This document shows positions 15,365 through 25,763 of a stretch of DNA of 64,000 nt, in pieces; position 1 is the first letter of the stretch, and the number at the start of each line of letters is the position of its first letter. The stretch is from Paracoccaceae bacterium (lineage in GTDB: Bacteria; Pseudomonadota; Alphaproteobacteria; Rhizobiales; Stappiaceae): the NCBI GenBank assembly GCA_002709505.1, contig PARB01000030.1, forward strand, positions 18,907-82,906. Direction: 5' to 3'. The notes below the pieces were generated by a model. That model searched no databases. It saw only the letters and a program-made list of their open reading frames with translations, and had not been told where the DNA came from. Position numbers and translations under genes: made by a program.

Positions 15365-16944
15365 CGCGCGACCCCCCCAAAGACCGACCGGAGATAGCCC
15401 ATCGGCTCGCTCAGGGTCGACGCGCCGCGACCCGACACCTGCATCATGAACTCAGGCTGCACGCCGAGCAGCACGACAAGCCCCAGAAGCACGCCGATCG
15501 GCAGCCAGACGTTCGCGCCCACGGCCTCCGGCGCCGGAACGGCGAAGGCGACAAGCTGGCCGTCGGCCGTGCCTTCCGGACCGCCCCGCCAGAAGGCGTA
15601 GATCCACACGCGGCCGACCGCGATGGTGGTCAGCAGGCCGGTGACGAGGATGGCGCCGGCGATCCAGCCGTGGCCGCCGACAAGGGCGGCATCGACCAGA
15701 ATGACCTTGGGCCAGAATCCGGAGAACGGCGGCAGTCCGGCAACCGCGAAGGCGAGCATCAGGAACACCGCGGCAAAGGCCGGACTGGCGCGGTAGAGCC
15801 CGCCCAGCTCGCGCAGCGAATAGGACCCGCCGAGCGCCCGCATCATGCCGGCCGCCATATAGAGCGCGGTCATCACCAGGATCGAATGCACCGCATAGAA
15901 GATCGCCCCGGCGAGCGCCGGCGTGGTGCCGATGGCGAGGCCGGCGAGCATCGAGCCGATGCCGGAGATCACCAGATAGCCGAGCAGCCGACGCACGTCG
16001 GTCTGGGCGAGAGCGCCGAGCACGCCGGTCAGCATGGTGACGATCGCGACCAGCGCGATGATATCGGCGAGCGCGATCCGCGCCTCGGGCAGAAGCAGCG
16101 CGAAGATGCGCAGCAGCGCATAGACGCCGACCTTGGTCAGCAGACCAGCGAAGACGGCGGCGATGACGATGCGCGGCGTATGATAGGAGGCCGGCAGCCA
16201 GAAGTTCACCGGGAAGGCGGCGGCCTTCATGGCGAAGGCGAGGAAGTAGAGCACCGCCACGGTCATCAGCGGACCGTCAGAGCCGGCGCCGCGCGCCTTG
16301 ATCGCGATATCGGCCATGTTGAGCGTGCCGAGAATGCCGTAGAGCAGGCCGGTGGCGATCAGGAAAAGCGTCGTCGCGATGATGTTGAGCAGCGCGTATT
16401 TGACCGCGCCGTCCAGCTGCGCCCGCTCGTTGCCAAGCACCAGGAGGCCGAAGGACGAGATCAGCAGCACCTCGAACCAGACGTAGAGGTTGAAGATGTC
16501 CCCGGTCAGGAAGGCACCGCAGACACCGGTCATCAGCAGGAGCAGAAAGGGATAAAACCCGTAGCGCCGGCCGGAATTGTCGACGTCGGTCATGCCGTAG
16601 ACGGCGGCGCAGAGCGCCACGATGGACGACGTCAGCGCCAGGGTCGCGCCCAGCGCATCGACCGTGAAGGCGATGCCGAAGGGCGGCAGCCAGCCGCCGG
16701 CGACCATGGTCACCACGCCCTTGTCCAGCACATGCGCCAGAAGCCCGGCACAGGAAAGGACCAGCAACGTCAGGAAGATGATCGCGACCTTGGGCTGGGC
16801 GGCCGTGTTCTTGCGCGTCATCAGGCAGAGCGCGCCGCCCAGGATGGTGATGATCAGCGGCGCGACCAGCAGCCAGTCGGCCGGCAAGACCGGCTCCAGG
16901 CGCATTGCCTGCGACAGGTCCACGGCGGAATCGGTAGCGGCCAT
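15361..16944 (-). CDS. mrpD: Na+(K+)/H+ antiporter subunit MrpD
   Basis: Mrp subunit D, 527 residues and about 14 membrane helices, homologous to the proton-pumping NuoL/M/N subunits of complex I. Conserved features include FNLYVWFEVLLISSFGLLVL (with the key Glu), NFWLPASYHTPRIVIAA and a Lys-containing helix near GGLLTKVGVYALLRI-type sequence. It carries one of the antiport-related channels of the complex. Two bases separate it from mrpC, and it overlaps mrpE by 4 bases. Confidence 0.93.
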   Translation of the reverse strand: MAATDSAVDLSQAMRLEPVLPADWLLVAPLIITILGGALCLMTRKNTAAQPKVAIIFLTLLVLSCAGLLAHVLDKGVVTMVAGGWLPPFGIAFTVDALGATLALTSSIVALCAAVYGMTDVDNSGRRYGFYPFLLLLMTGVCGAFLTGDIFNLYVWFEVLLISSFGLLVLGNERAQLDGAVKYALLNIIATTLFLIATGLLYGILGTLNMADIAIKARGAGSDGPLMTVAVLYFLAFAMKAAAFPVNFWLPASYHTPRIVIAAVFAGLLTKVGVYALLRIFALLLPEARIALADIIALVAIVTMLTGVLGALAQTDVRRLLGYLVISGIGSMLAGLAIGTTPALAGAIFYAVHSILVMTALYMAAGMMRALGGSYSLRELGGLYRASPAFAAVFLMLAFAVAGLPPFSGFWPKVILVDAALVGGHGWIAGAILVTGLLTTIAVGRVWIYAFWRGGPEGTADGQLVAFAVPAPEAVGANVWLPIGVLLGLVVLLGVQPEFMMQVSGRGASTLSEPMGYLRSVFGGVAR

Positions 16945-16946
16945 CT

Positions 16947-17324
16947 TCAGTACCCTTGCGGCGGAGACGCTTCGCCCGTCGGCTCGGCCACCCGCATCTC
17001 ATTGGTGTCGTCGGTGCCCAGTTCCTGATAGGCGCGGAACGCCAGCACCAGAAGGAAGGCGAAGAACGAGAAGGAAATCACGATCGCGGTCAGGATCAGC
17101 GCCTGTGGCAGCGGATTGGCGATCGGGCCGGGCGGCACCTGGAAGGCCTCCGGAATCACCGGTGGCACCTCCCGCATAAGCCGTCCCGAGGTGAAGATCA
17201 GAAGGTTCACCGAATTGCCCAGGATGGCGATGCCGAGCAGGATGCGCACCAGCTGGCGCGACATCAGCAGATAGGTGGCAACCGCGAAGAACAGGCCGAT
17301 CAAGATCGAAAGGGCGGCTTCCAT
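16947..17324 (-). CDS. mrpC: Na+(K+)/H+ antiporter subunit MrpC
   Basis: Mrp subunit C, 125 residues, three membrane helices, homologous to NuoK. The family segment QLVRILLGIAILGNSVNLLI is visible, and a downstream helix LILTAIVISFSFFAFLLVLA ends in a charged tail. Its start codon overlaps the mrpB stop by one base (TGATG). Confidence 0.92.
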   Translation of the reverse strand: MEAALSILIGLFFAVATYLLMSRQLVRILLGIAILGNSVNLLIFTSGRLMREVPPVIPEAFQVPPGPIANPLPQALILTAIVISFSFFAFLLVLAFRAYQELGTDDTNEMRVAEPTGEASPPQGY

Positions 17325-17743
17325 CAGTCACTCTCCCTTTCTTCGAGCGCCAGCGCGATGGAGCTGATCGAGCCCACCACGACGAGATAGACCCCGATGT
17401 CGAAGAACAGCGGCGTCGACAGCGGGATCTCGACGCCAAAGGCATGCACATACCACCACTGGCTGGTCATGAAAGGCTGCTTCAGGAACAGAGACGGCAG
17501 GCCGGACAGGCCCGCAATGAACAGGCCCCAGGCCGAGATCGTCATCGGATGCAGGGTGATCGCGCGGCGCACGGCGGCAACACCGCAGGCGATGCCGTAG
17601 ATGGCGAAGGCGGAGGCGGCGATCAGTCCGCCGATGAAGCCGCCGCCCGGTTCATTGTGCCCGCGCAGCAGCACGAAGATGGAAAACAGCACCATCAGCG
17701 CGGCCAGATAGGGCGCAATGGTGCGGAAGATGATCGTTCTCAT
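17324..17743 (-). CDS. mrpB: Na+(K+)/H+ antiporter subunit MrpB
   Basis: Mrp subunit B, 139 residues, four membrane helices. The signature [20 protein letters not shown] sits near residue 26, and [20 protein letters not shown] near the C-terminus. Here mrpA and mrpB are separate genes overlapping by 4 bases, unlike the fused PhaAB of some rhizobia. Confidence 0.92.
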   Translation of the reverse strand: MRTIIFRTIAPYLAALMVLFSIFVLLRGHNEPGGGFIGGLIAASAFAIYGIACGVAAVRRAITLHPMTISAWGLFIAGLSGLPSLFLKQPFMTSQWWYVHAFGVEIPLSTPLFFDIGVYLVVVGSISSIALALEERESD

Positions 17744-20130
17744 ACCTGCACCTCCTCACGCTTGGACAGCGCCTCGTCGCCGGACGCCTTGTCGAGCGCC
17801 CCCTCCGCCGCGCGTTTCGGGCGCACCCGGATCAGCGCCAGCACGCAGAGGCCGGTGATCATCACCACCGCGATCTCGCCGAAGGTGTCAAAGCCGCGGA
17901 AGTCGACCAGGATCACGTTCACGATGTTGCGGCCATGGGCGATGGTGCGGCTGTAGGCCTCGAAGAAGTCCGACAGCGAGCGGTCGAAAGTGAGCTGGGT
18001 CACCCGGATCAGCAGCATGGCGAAGCCGACGCCGAGCGCCGTCGCGATCAGGCCGTGGACCACGCGGTAGCCCTTCGGCCGATGGTCGCGCGGCTGCAGG
18101 TTGAGCCGTGTCATCACCAGCGCCAGGATCACCACCGAGAGGGTTTCCACCATGAACTGGGTGAAGGAGAGATCCGGCGCGCCGAACAGCATGAAGATCA
18201 GCGCCACCGCGAAGCCCTGGATGCCGAGCGAGACAATGGCCGTCAGCCGGGTGCGGGCGGTGAGCACCGCGATCAGACCGACGGCGGCAATCACCAGCAC
18301 GCCCCATTCGTAGAAGCGGAAGTCCGGCATCTCCAGCGCGGCCGGGTAGCTGTTGGTCAGGAGCGGCGGGGCCAGCAGCGCGATCGCCGCGACCAGGAAG
18401 GTCAGCGTCATGTAAATGTCCATCCGCCCGCTCTGCAGGCGGTGGGTGACGGCAGCGGAAAAGCGCACCAGACCGGCGATCGCCTGGTCGAAGCCCTTGT
18501 CCGGACCCCAGCCGATGGCCGCAAGCGTGCCGGCCATCGCCGCGCGCAGGGCATCGAGCTTCAGGTAAAGCACGATGCCGAGCAGCACCGTCAGCCCCGA
18601 CAGGATCAGCGGCGCGCCGACATAGCCCGGCACCAGATGCACGTCGACCGTGCTCTGCACCCCGGTGATGGAGGTGATCACCGGCTGGATCAGATACACG
18701 CCGGTGGAATGGGCCAGAAGCGCGGTGGCCAGACCCGTCAGCGACAGGGCGACGGGACCGGCGAAGAGCAGCAGCGGGCCTTCATGGGCGTGTTTCGGCG
18801 TCTCGACCTTGGCGCCGAGGAAGGGCTTCAGCGCGACGGCAGCGGCGATCACCAGCATGAGCGCGTTGCCGATCACGGCGGTCGCCGTCAGCGCGTAGTA
18901 GATGCCGCCGTCACCCCAGATCCCGGCATAGAGATATTCCTTGGCGATAAAGCCGACGAAGGGCGGCAGGCCCGACATCGACAGCGCGGCGAGACAGGCG
19001 GCGACAAAGGTCACCGGCATGGCGCCGCGCAACCCGCCGAGCCTGGTCACGTCGCGGGTGCCGGCCTCGTGATCGATGGTGCCGGCGACCATGAAGAGCG
19101 CGCCCTTGAACAGCGAATGCGCCAGGAGGTAGAGCGCCGCGCCCTCAATCGCCTTTTCCCAGCTGGTGCCGGTCAGCATCACCAGCAGGCCGAGCGAGGC
19201 GACCGTCGTATAGGCGAGCATCAGCTTGAGGTCGGTCTGGCGTACCGCCAGCAGCGTGCCGACGATCAGCGTCGCGCCGCCGAAAACGGGGAGGATCGTC
19301 GTCCACAGCGCCGTGTCGCCGAGCACCGGATGCATGCGCATCAGGAGATAGACGCCGGCCTTCACCATGGTGGCGGAATGCAGGAAGGCGGAGACCGGCG
19401 TCGGCGCTTCCATGGCGTTCGGCAGCCAGAAGTGGAACGGAAACTGCGCCGACTTGGTGAAGGCGCCGCCAAGCACCAGCAGCAGGATCAGCGGATAGAG
19501 CGCATGCTCGCGCAGCACGTCGCCGCCGGCGAGCACCTGCGACATGGAGGCTTCGCCCGTCACGCTCATGATCACCAGGAAGCCGGCCAGCAGCGACAGG
19601 CCGCCGCCGCCGGTGATCACCAGCGCCTGGATCGCGGCGCGGCGCGAGGCCGCGCGCAGGTGGTCGAAGCCGATCAGCAGGAAGGAGGTGATCGAGGTCA
19701 GTTCCCAGAACACGAAGAGCGTCAGCAGGTCGTTGCCGAGCACCAGACCCAGCATGGCCCCCATGAACAGGAACAGGAACGAGAAGAACCGCCCCTGATG
19801 GGCGTGGCCCTTCAGGTATCCGCCGGCATAGAGAATGATGAAGGTGCCGATGCCGGAGATCAGCAACGCGAACATCGTCGACAGGCCGTCGATGAAGAAG
19901 GAGAAGCTCACGCCATAGGCGGGCGCCCATGCAATACCCGGGGTGAAGCTCTCGCCGCCGGCGACCTGGGGCACAAGCCCTGCGAAAAACACGAAAACCG
20001 CAGCCGGCACGAGAGCCAGCGGCCAGGCGGCGTTGTGGCCCATTGCCCGCGTCAGCGCCGGAGCGACAATCGCGGCGGCAAACGGCGCCAGTACGGCGAA
20101 GAAGGTCGCCTCGGGTCCGAACAGCGGCAT
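17740..20130 (-). CDS. mrpA: Na+(K+)/H+ antiporter subunit MrpA
   Basis: Largest Mrp subunit, 796 residues and about 20 membrane helices. The N-terminal 500 residues are NuoL-like ([20 protein letters not shown] with the key Glu; [19 protein letters not shown], then [14 protein letters not shown] with the Lys). The C-terminal part has MbhD/MbhE-like helices ([32 protein letters not shown]). It is the first gene of mrpABCDEFG, which exports Na+ or K+ for protons in salt and alkaline stress. I take ATG 20130, preceded by GGGGAGG (close spacing); GTG at 20163 is an in-frame alternative that adds 11 residues. It is divergent from msrB. Confidence 0.93.
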   Translation of the reverse strand: MPLFGPEATFFAVLAPFAAAIVAPALTRAMGHNAAWPLALVPAAVFVFFAGLVPQVAGGESFTPGIAWAPAYGVSFSFFIDGLSTMFALLISGIGTFIILYAGGYLKGHAHQGRFFSFLFLFMGAMLGLVLGNDLLTLFVFWELTSITSFLLIGFDHLRAASRRAAIQALVITGGGGLSLLAGFLVIMSVTGEASMSQVLAGGDVLREHALYPLILLLVLGGAFTKSAQFPFHFWLPNAMEAPTPVSAFLHSATMVKAGVYLLMRMHPVLGDTALWTTILPVFGGATLIVGTLLAVRQTDLKLMLAYTTVASLGLLVMLTGTSWEKAIEGAALYLLAHSLFKGALFMVAGTIDHEAGTRDVTRLGGLRGAMPVTFVAACLAALSMSGLPPFVGFIAKEYLYAGIWGDGGIYYALTATAVIGNALMLVIAAAVALKPFLGAKVETPKHAHEGPLLLFAGPVALSLTGLATALLAHSTGVYLIQPVITSITGVQSTVDVHLVPGYVGAPLILSGLTVLLGIVLYLKLDALRAAMAGTLAAIGWGPDKGFDQAIAGLVRFSAAVTHRLQSGRMDIYMTLTFLVAAIALLAPPLLTNSYPAALEMPDFRFYEWGVLVIAAVGLIAVLTARTRLTAIVSLGIQGFAVALIFMLFGAPDLSFTQFMVETLSVVILALVMTRLNLQPRDHRPKGYRVVHGLIATALGVGFAMLLIRVTQLTFDRSLSDFFEAYSRTIAHGRNIVNVILVDFRGFDTFGEIAVVMITGLCVLALIRVRPKRAAEGALDKASGDEALSKREEVQV

Positions 20131-20364
20131 GGGCCTCCCCAGGAAGATGTTCCGGCCAGACACGCCGGTGATGAATACGAATCGACGTTTTCTAGCGAGT
20201 GTTCGTTAAGATTTGCTCCACATACATGCAGGTCCAAACCGGGGGCAAGCGTTTTAGGCGACCAGTCGAAAGCTTTCGTCATTCGACCGCGAAGGCATTG
20301 TCGCCTGGCCGATCCGGTCCTATTTGAGAGTGTCGCCGAGAAAACGCGAAGCGGGACCTTTTCC

Positions 20365-20775
20365 ATGACCGATACATCCGTGCGCCCCAAGGTTCGAAAG
20401 TCCGATGCCGAGTGGCAGGCGGAGCTGACCCCGGAGCAGTTTCACGTGCTCAGGCGCGCGGGCACGGAACGCCCCTTCACCGGTCCTTATTGGGACACCT
20501 TCCGGGGCGGACTCTATTCCTGCGCGGGCTGCGGCACGCCGCTGTTTCGCTCCGATACCAAGTTCGACGCCGGCTGCGGCTGGCCGAGTTTCTTCGAGAC
20601 GCTCACCCCCGACGCGGTCACCGAGATCGAGGACCGCTCACACGGAATGCTGCGTACGGAAATCCGCTGCGGCACCTGCGACGGCCACCTCGGCCACGTC
20701 TTCCCCGACGGCCCCCCGCCAACCGGCCTGCGCTACTGCATGAACGGCACGGCGATGACGTTTGAGGAAGAATAG
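20365..20775 (+). CDS. msrB: Peptide-methionine (R)-S-oxide reductase MsrB
   Basis: MsrB reduces the R form of methionine sulfoxide in proteins, using thioredoxin. In the 136-residue product the zinc ligands are C53/C56 (CAGC) and C102/C105 (CGTC), and the catalytic Cys is C125 in [10 protein letters not shown]. The core phrases [26 protein letters not shown] and DGHLGHVF confirm the family. The ATG at 20365 is the family start. A very long open frame continues upstream across the antisense strand of mrpA, a GC artefact. Divergent from mrpA. Confidence 0.95.
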   Translation: MTDTSVRPKVRKSDAEWQAELTPEQFHVLRRAGTERPFTGPYWDTFRGGLYSCAGCGTPLFRSDTKFDAGCGWPSFFETLTPDAVTEIEDRSHGMLRTEIRCGTCDGHLGHVFPDGPPPTGLRYCMNGTAMTFEEE

Positions 20776-20800
20776 AGCGCCGCGACCGCGAGCCGGGTGA

Positions 20801-20964
20801 TCTAGCCGGCCGGCCCCCGCAACTGCTGAGGTTGCCGATGGCGCCTTGGTCGCGCTGCGGATGACAGCGGCGCGGGCGTCGGAGTTGCTTGCGGCTGCAG
20901 ACAGACGACTGTCCCGGCACGTTGCTAAGCTGTTGCGCGACCGCAATATTTTGATCTACTTCTG
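20801..20964 (+). other. Short orphan open frame, possible gene relic
   Basis: Between msrB and the HNH gene a stop-free frame runs from a TGA at 20798 to a TGA at 20962. Its translation includes ADGALVALRMTAARASELLA and ends LLRDRNILIYF. It has a helical, coding-like composition but no convincing start with a ribosome binding site, other than an internal ATG at 20861. It may be the 3' end of a gene disrupted when the HNH segment arrived. I do not recognise it. Confidence 0.25.
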
Positions 20965-20995
20965 AACCCCTTTGGGGTCGGGGGGGGGGAAAATT

Positions 20996-21898
20996 TTGGT
21001 TCAGGCAATTTTTCATCACAAGACCGAAAGCGTCTATAACGACGTTATCGGACAACAATATCATTTCCCAAAACGGTACCTTTCCCGTATCGAAAAAACC
21101 ATAGACGACTGGATTATCTACTACGGTGCGATCCCGGGGAAGAAGTCGCGTTACTACTCCGGCATCGCTAGAGTCCGATCAGTCCGCCCGGATCCGGCAA
21201 AACCGGGACACCATTATGCCTACCTGAGCGACTATCTCGATTTCGACCGACTCGTCGAGTACGCTGAAAATGGTGGCTATGAACGCAAGCTCTTCCAGGC
21301 GGATGGAACAATTAACGGCGGGACCGCACAGAATGCTGTTCGCTTGCTCGAGTTATCAGAGTTTTACGCCATCGTCATGGCCGGCCTGTCGGCGCCTGAA
21401 GAATGGCCTGCACGCGAGGATGCTTCAGAGTACGACGAAGCCAGACTGGAGCTAGACGACACCGCGCAAGAGCCCTTCTGGGGCCAAGAAGAAGAACGCC
21501 GGATCGTTTCCCAACTTCTCAATCGCCCCTTTCGAAAGGCCAAATTCCGACAGAACATCCGCACAATCTATGACCGAACGTGCGCTTTTACGGGGCTACG
21601 GCTCATCAACGGTCGCGGACGCCCCGAAGTCGAGGCGGCGCATATCATTCCCGTGGAAAAGGATGGCAGCGATTCCGTTCGAAACGGTATCGCCTTGTCG
21701 GGCACGGTCCATTGGATGTTCGATCGCGGACTTCTGTCGCTGACAGATGACTTCAGCATCTTAGCGTCCCGACACCTGAACTACGATGTGTCGCATCTTT
21801 TGCACAAGGACATGAAAGCACGCGTACCGAGCGCGGAGCGCTTGCGTCCACATCCGCACTGTCTTGCCTGGCATCGCGAGAATGTTTTCAAACAGTAG
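20996..21898 (+). CDS. HNH endonuclease (HNH_2 type)
   Basis: Putative nuclease of 300 residues. The C-terminal HNH_2 domain (about 190-260) shows CAFTGLRLINGRGRPEVEAA, then HIIPVEKDGSDSVRNGIALS and TVHWMFDRGLLSL, with the AaHI and N-G-x-x-L-x-x-x-x-H core intact. The N-terminal part (TESVYNDVIGQQYHFPKRYL, then DDWIIYYG) matches the N-domain of predicted HNH restriction enzymes. The start is probably TTG at 20996, preceded by GGGGGGGAAAA. A run of ten G lies at 20980-20989. Base composition is clearly lower in GC than the flanks, especially over the first 150 bases, so horizontal transfer is likely. No methyltransferase is adjacent, which leaves its role open. Confidence 0.8.
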   Translation: MVQAIFHHKTESVYNDVIGQQYHFPKRYLSRIEKTIDDWIIYYGAIPGKKSRYYSGIARVRSVRPDPAKPGHHYAYLSDYLDFDRLVEYAENGGYERKLFQADGTINGGTAQNAVRLLELSEFYAIVMAGLSAPEEWPAREDASEYDEARLELDDTAQEPFWGQEEERRIVSQLLNRPFRKAKFRQNIRTIYDRTCAFTGLRLINGRGRPEVEAAHIIPVEKDGSDSVRNGIALSGTVHWMFDRGLLSLTDDFSILASRHLNYDVSHLLHKDMKARVPSAERLRPHPHCLAWHRENVFKQ

Positions 21899-22001
21899 CA
21901 AGTTTGGATCTCGTGGACGGGTTGTCCCTAACGAGAGAGCCGCTTCGGCACAATTGCGACCGCGGCGCGAGACCGCGATCGCCATTCACACAGCTCCGCC
22001 C

Positions 22002-22388
22002 TTACCGCGTGCAGCCGTTCACGTCGGCGGCGCAGTAGAAGCCGTCGGTGGAATTGCCGCAGCAGTAGAGGAAACCCGGAGAATCGCAGCGGTATTGCGA
22101 CGAGCCGCACCGTCCGGCGACCTGCATGGGTGCCGCGTCCGGCGCGACCGGGGTTGCCGGGATCACGCCCGCCAGAGGTGCGGAATAGGACGCGCGCACG
22201 GTCGTTGCCGGCCTGTCGAGACTGGCGAGAACGAGACCCGCTTTCGAAGGACCGGACGACAGGGCGCCGGAAGCCGCGCATCCCTCGAAGGAGCGGACAC
22301 CGGACCCGAGGGACTCCGCAGTGGCCGGCGGGGCGACAAGGCCGAAGGACACCGTGCCCGCGACCAGAGCAAACAACAGCGTTTTCAT
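22002..22388 (-). CDS. Small secreted Cys-rich protein
   Basis: A 128-residue exported protein of unknown function. The signal peptide MKTLLFALVAGTVSFGLVAP ends near ATA-ESLGS. After an Ala/Pro-rich middle, the last 35 residues hold six Cys (CGSSQYRCDSPGFLYCCGNS, then DGFYCAADVNGC), a compact disulfide-bonded module that recalls small knottin or CFEM-like folds by spacing only. GGGAG precedes the ATG. It is divergent from uvrB. Confidence 0.65.
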   Translation of the reverse strand: MKTLLFALVAGTVSFGLVAPPATAESLGSGVRSFEGCAASGALSSGPSKAGLVLASLDRPATTVRASYSAPLAGVIPATPVAPDAAPMQVAGRCGSSQYRCDSPGFLYCCGNSTDGFYCAADVNGCTR

Positions 22389-22538
22389 GGGGCATCTCCC
22401 GTGATCTGGGTTGTTGTGGTTCTTGCCCCTCCTCTGATCCCGATTATATCACATTCCGTTAGGGAACTCGCGATTTTTCGCAAGCACGCCCGGATCGCCG
22501 ACGGGTGGCCGGGGGCGACGGGACCGACACCGACGCGC

Positions 22539-22564
22539 CCTGCTGACACCGTCCTGTCAGCAGG
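22539..22564. promoter_or_regulatory. Perfect inverted repeat upstream of uvrB
   Basis: CCTGCTGACA-ccgtcc-TGTCAGCAGG, 10-base perfect arms, 72 bases before the uvrB start. It has no T-run, so an operator or leader hairpin is more likely than a terminator. I saw no alphaproteobacterial LexA box (GTTC-N7-GTTC) in the region. Confidence 0.4.
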
Positions 22565-22635
22565 CCGTGCCTGCGCCGTCGCAACAGCGGTGCGGAGGGG
22601 TTTCCGTCGACCGCCTTTCGGACCATATTGCGGCC

Positions 22636-25605
22636 ATGGCCAAGCGACCCTCCCCCACCCGCAAGGCGCCGTCCCGCGCGGACGACGCATCGATCCAAGA
22701 CGACCCGACCGCAGTCGACGGCTTCGGCGAAGCCGCGCAGGCGCCCTTCGAAGGCGCGCCGCTGACCGGCGGCGTCGCCGACTGGGCGCGGCAGCTGTCC
22801 GAGGACGACGGCGCGCCGCCCCCTGACGCCGACACGGCGGCGACGCCCGCGAAGAAACCCGCCAAGGCGAAGCGCGGAAAAGATGCGAAGGCGGAAAAGC
22901 CGGCGCGATCGGCGCGCGGCACCTCGATGGGTGCCTCCAACGATCCGCGCGAGCGCGCCGCCGGCGGACTGAACCCGGTCGCCGGCCTCGACATGAGCCT
23001 AGAGGACGCGGAGGCGCTGCTCGCCAGGCAGGTGGCGGAGACCAAGAAGCGCAACAAGGGCAAGGGCAAGGCCGCCAAGCCGGTGATGTCCGACGGCACC
23101 ACCGGCCATACCGCCACCGTGGAGGCGCTGTCGGCGCTGATCGAAAGCGGCAATCCGCTGCACAAGAACGGCGAGGCCTGGGTCCCGCACCGCCCGGCCC
23201 GGCCGGAGAAATCCGAAGGCGGCGTGCCGATCAAGCTCGTCTCGGAATATGAACCGAAGGGCGACCAGCCGACCGCCATCGCCGATCTGGTGGAGGGGCT
23301 GGAGAACAATGACGACACCCAGGTGCTGCTCGGCGTCACCGGCTCGGGCAAGACCTACACGATGGCCCAGGTGATCGCCCGCACCCAGCGCCCGGCGCTG
23401 ATCCTGGCGCCGAACAAGACGCTGGCGGCGCAGCTCTACGGCGAGTTCAAGTCGTTCTTCCCAGACAATGCGGTGGAGTATTTCGTCTCCTATTACGACT
23501 ATTACCAGCCCGAGGCCTATGTGCCGCGCACCGACACCTACATCGAGAAGGAAAGCTCGGTGAACGAGCAGATCGACCGGATGCGCCACTCGGCCACCCG
23601 CGCGCTGCTGGAGCGCGACGACGTGATCATCGTCGCCTCCGTGTCCTGCATCTACGGTATCGGCTCGGTGGAAACCTATACGGCGATGACCTTCGCCATC
23701 GAGGTGGGCGAGCGTATCGACCAGCGCCAGCTGCTCGCCGACCTGGTGGCGCTGCAGTACAAGCGCAACGACGCCGCCTTCCAGCGCGGCACCTTTCGCG
23801 TGCGCGGCGACACGGTGGAAATCTTCCCCGCCCACTATGAGGACCGGGCCTGGCGCATTTCGCTGTTCGGCGACGAGATCGAGCAGATCACAGAGTTCGA
23901 TCCGCTGACGGGCCAAAAGTCCGCCGACATGAAGTCGGTGAAGATCTACGCCAACTCGCACTATGTGACGCCGAAGCCGACGCTGAACCAGGCGACGAAA
24001 TCGATCAAGGCGGAGCTGAAGCAGCGGCTGGAAGAGCTGAACGCCCACGGACGGCTGCTGGAGGCGCAGCGGCTGGAGCAGCGCACGCTGTTCGACCTGG
24101 AGATGATGGAGGCAACCGGCTCCTGCGCCGGCATCGAGAACTATTCGCGCTATCTCACCGGCCGCGCGCCCGGCGAGCCGCCGCCCACCCTGTTCGAATA
24201 TCTGCCCGACAACGCCATCGTCTTCGCCGACGAGAGCCATGTCACGATTCCGCAGATCGGCGGCATGTACCGGGGCGACTTCCGCCGCAAGGCGACGCTG
24301 GCGGAATACGGCTTCCGCCTGCCGTCTTGCATGGACAACCGCCCGCTGCGCTTCGAGGAATGGAACGCGATGCGGCCGCAGACGGTCTGCGTCTCTGCGA
24401 CGCCCGGCTCCTGGGAGATGGAACAGGCCGGCGGCGTCTTCGCAGAACAGGTGATCCGCCCGACCGGCCTGGTCGATCCGCAGATCGACATCCGACCCGC
24501 CTCCTCCCAGGTCGACGACCTGCTCGGCGAGGTGCGCGAGGTGGCGGCAAAGGGCATGCGCACGCTGGTCACCGTGCTGACCAAGCGCATGGCCGAGGAT
24601 CTCACCGAGTATCTGCACGAAAACGGCGTGCGCGTGCGCTACATGCACTCCGACATCGACACGCTGGAGCGCATCGAGATCATTCGCGACCTCAGGCTCG
24701 GCGCCTTCGACGTGCTGGTCGGCATCAACCTTTTGCGCGAAGGGCTCGACATTCCCGAGTGCTCGCTGGTGGCGATCCTCGACGCCGACAAGGAAGGCTT
24801 CCTGCGTTCGGAAACCTCCCTGATCCAGACCATCGGCCGCGCGGCGCGCAACGTCGACGGCCGGGTGCTGCTCTACGCCGACCGCATCACCGGCTCGATG
24901 GAACGCGCCATCGCGGAGACCAACCGCCGCCGCGAGAAGCAGGAAGCCTACAACATCGAACACGGCATCACGCCGGAGAGCGTCCGCCGCAACATTGGCG
25001 ACATCCTGCAATCGGTCTACGAACAGGACCATGTCACCGTCGAGGCGGGCTTCGCCGAGGAGGGCAATCTCGTCGGCCATAACCTCAAGGCCCATATCGA
25101 GGATCTGGAACGGCAGATGCGCGAGGCCGCCGCCGATCTCGACTTCGAGACCGCCGCCCGGCTGCGCGACGAGGTCAAGCGGCTGCAGCAGACCGAACTG
25201 GCGCTTTCCGACGATCCGCTGTCGCGCCAGTCCGACGTCGACGAGAAGACCGGCGGTTACCGGGGCGACAAGAAATTCGGCAAGGGCGGCACAAAGGCCG
25301 GCGCCAGCGGCGCGAAACGCGAAACCGCGAAGGACCGGGCGGCGAAGGCCCGCGCGGGTGCATCGGGCTTGCCCGACACGTCAAAAGTGCGCAAGAATAC
25401 GCTCGACGAGATGACGGTGGGCCGCACGGAAGTGCCATTGTCGAACCGGCCGCTGCCGAAAAAGCCGGTCAATCCGGCGCAACAGGCCGAGGAAGACGCC
25501 CGCCCTGTCGTGCGCGGCAAGATCGGCACCGGGTCCTACGAGGATCCGGCGGAAGAAAAGCGGCGAAGGGGCCGGCCGAAGAAGAGCGGGCGGCCGGGGA
25601 TGTGA
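22636..25605 (+). CDS. uvrB: Excinuclease ABC subunit UvrB
   Basis: UvrB is the damage-verifying helicase-like subunit of nucleotide excision repair; it is loaded by UvrA and recruits UvrC. Walker A is [11 protein letters not shown] (about residue 235), the damage-probing beta-hairpin is [20 protein letters not shown] (about 290), motif II is DESH, and helicase motif VI lies around [13 protein letters not shown]. The UVR motif ([20 protein letters not shown]) is at about 817. At 989 residues it is much longer than E. coli UvrB (673), with an Ala/Lys-rich N-terminal extension of about 200 residues and a basic C-terminal tail of about 150. Such extensions are common in Hyphomicrobiales. ATG 22636 is the likely start. 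Confidence 0.95.
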   Translation: MAKRPSPTRKAPSRADDASIQDDPTAVDGFGEAAQAPFEGAPLTGGVADWARQLSEDDGAPPPDADTAATPAKKPAKAKRGKDAKAEKPARSARGTSMGASNDPRERAAGGLNPVAGLDMSLEDAEALLARQVAETKKRNKGKGKAAKPVMSDGTTGHTATVEALSALIESGNPLHKNGEAWVPHRPARPEKSEGGVPIKLVSEYEPKGDQPTAIADLVEGLENNDDTQVLLGVTGSGKTYTMAQVIARTQRPALILAPNKTLAAQLYGEFKSFFPDNAVEYFVSYYDYYQPEAYVPRTDTYIEKESSVNEQIDRMRHSATRALLERDDVIIVASVSCIYGIGSVETYTAMTFAIEVGERIDQRQLLADLVALQYKRNDAAFQRGTFRVRGDTVEIFPAHYEDRAWRISLFGDEIEQITEFDPLTGQKSADMKSVKIYANSHYVTPKPTLNQATKSIKAELKQRLEELNAHGRLLEAQRLEQRTLFDLEMMEATGSCAGIENYSRYLTGRAPGEPPPTLFEYLPDNAIVFADESHVTIPQIGGMYRGDFRRKATLAEYGFRLPSCMDNRPLRFEEWNAMRPQTVCVSATPGSWEMEQAGGVFAEQVIRPTGLVDPQIDIRPASSQVDDLLGEVREVAAKGMRTLVTVLTKRMAEDLTEYLHENGVRVRYMHSDIDTLERIEIIRDLRLGAFDVLVGINLLREGLDIPECSLVAILDADKEGFLRSETSLIQTIGRAARNVDGRVLLYADRITGSMERAIAETNRRREKQEAYNIEHGITPESVRRNIGDILQSVYEQDHVTVEAGFAEEGNLVGHNLKAHIEDLERQMREAAADLDFETAARLRDEVKRLQQTELALSDDPLSRQSDVDEKTGGYRGDKKFGKGGTKAGASGAKRETAKDRAAKARAGASGLPDTSKVRKNTLDEMTVGRTEVPLSNRPLPKKPVNPAQQAEEDARPVVRGKIGTGSYEDPAEEKRRRGRPKKSGRPGM
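25390..25421 (+). repeat. Copy 1 of a short duplicated uvrB segment
   Basis: Thirty-two bases within the 3' part of uvrB, encoding [11 protein letters not shown], recur at 26156-26187 with only two changes. See the second copy. Confidence 0.6.
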
Positions 25606-25763
25606 CAGATCGGGAGGCAACGCGGTGCGTTTCTTCCTGACCGGACAGAGGGAGAAGCGTGACGGAGGTTTCCTGAAATTCATTTCAACGGCGGGTCAGC
25701 CGCCCGTCAGGCGCGACTGCGCCACCTCGCCTTTCCAGCACAAATCCTTGTGAGAGATAGATT

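Noticed and set aside
15670..17028. Plus-strand open frame of about 450 codons over mrpC/mrpD
   Set aside because: Antisense to clear membrane-protein genes, with low-complexity Asp/Gln/Arg composition and no family.
17935..20775. Open frame of 946 codons continuing into msrB
   Set aside because: It runs antisense to mrpA, has the Arg/Gln/His-rich composition of GC shadow frames, and its real part is only msrB from 20365.
22389..22635. LexA (SOS) box expected before uvrB
   Set aside because: I looked for GTTC-N7-GTTC and GAAC-N7-GAAC and found none; only the unrelated inverted repeat at 22539 is present.
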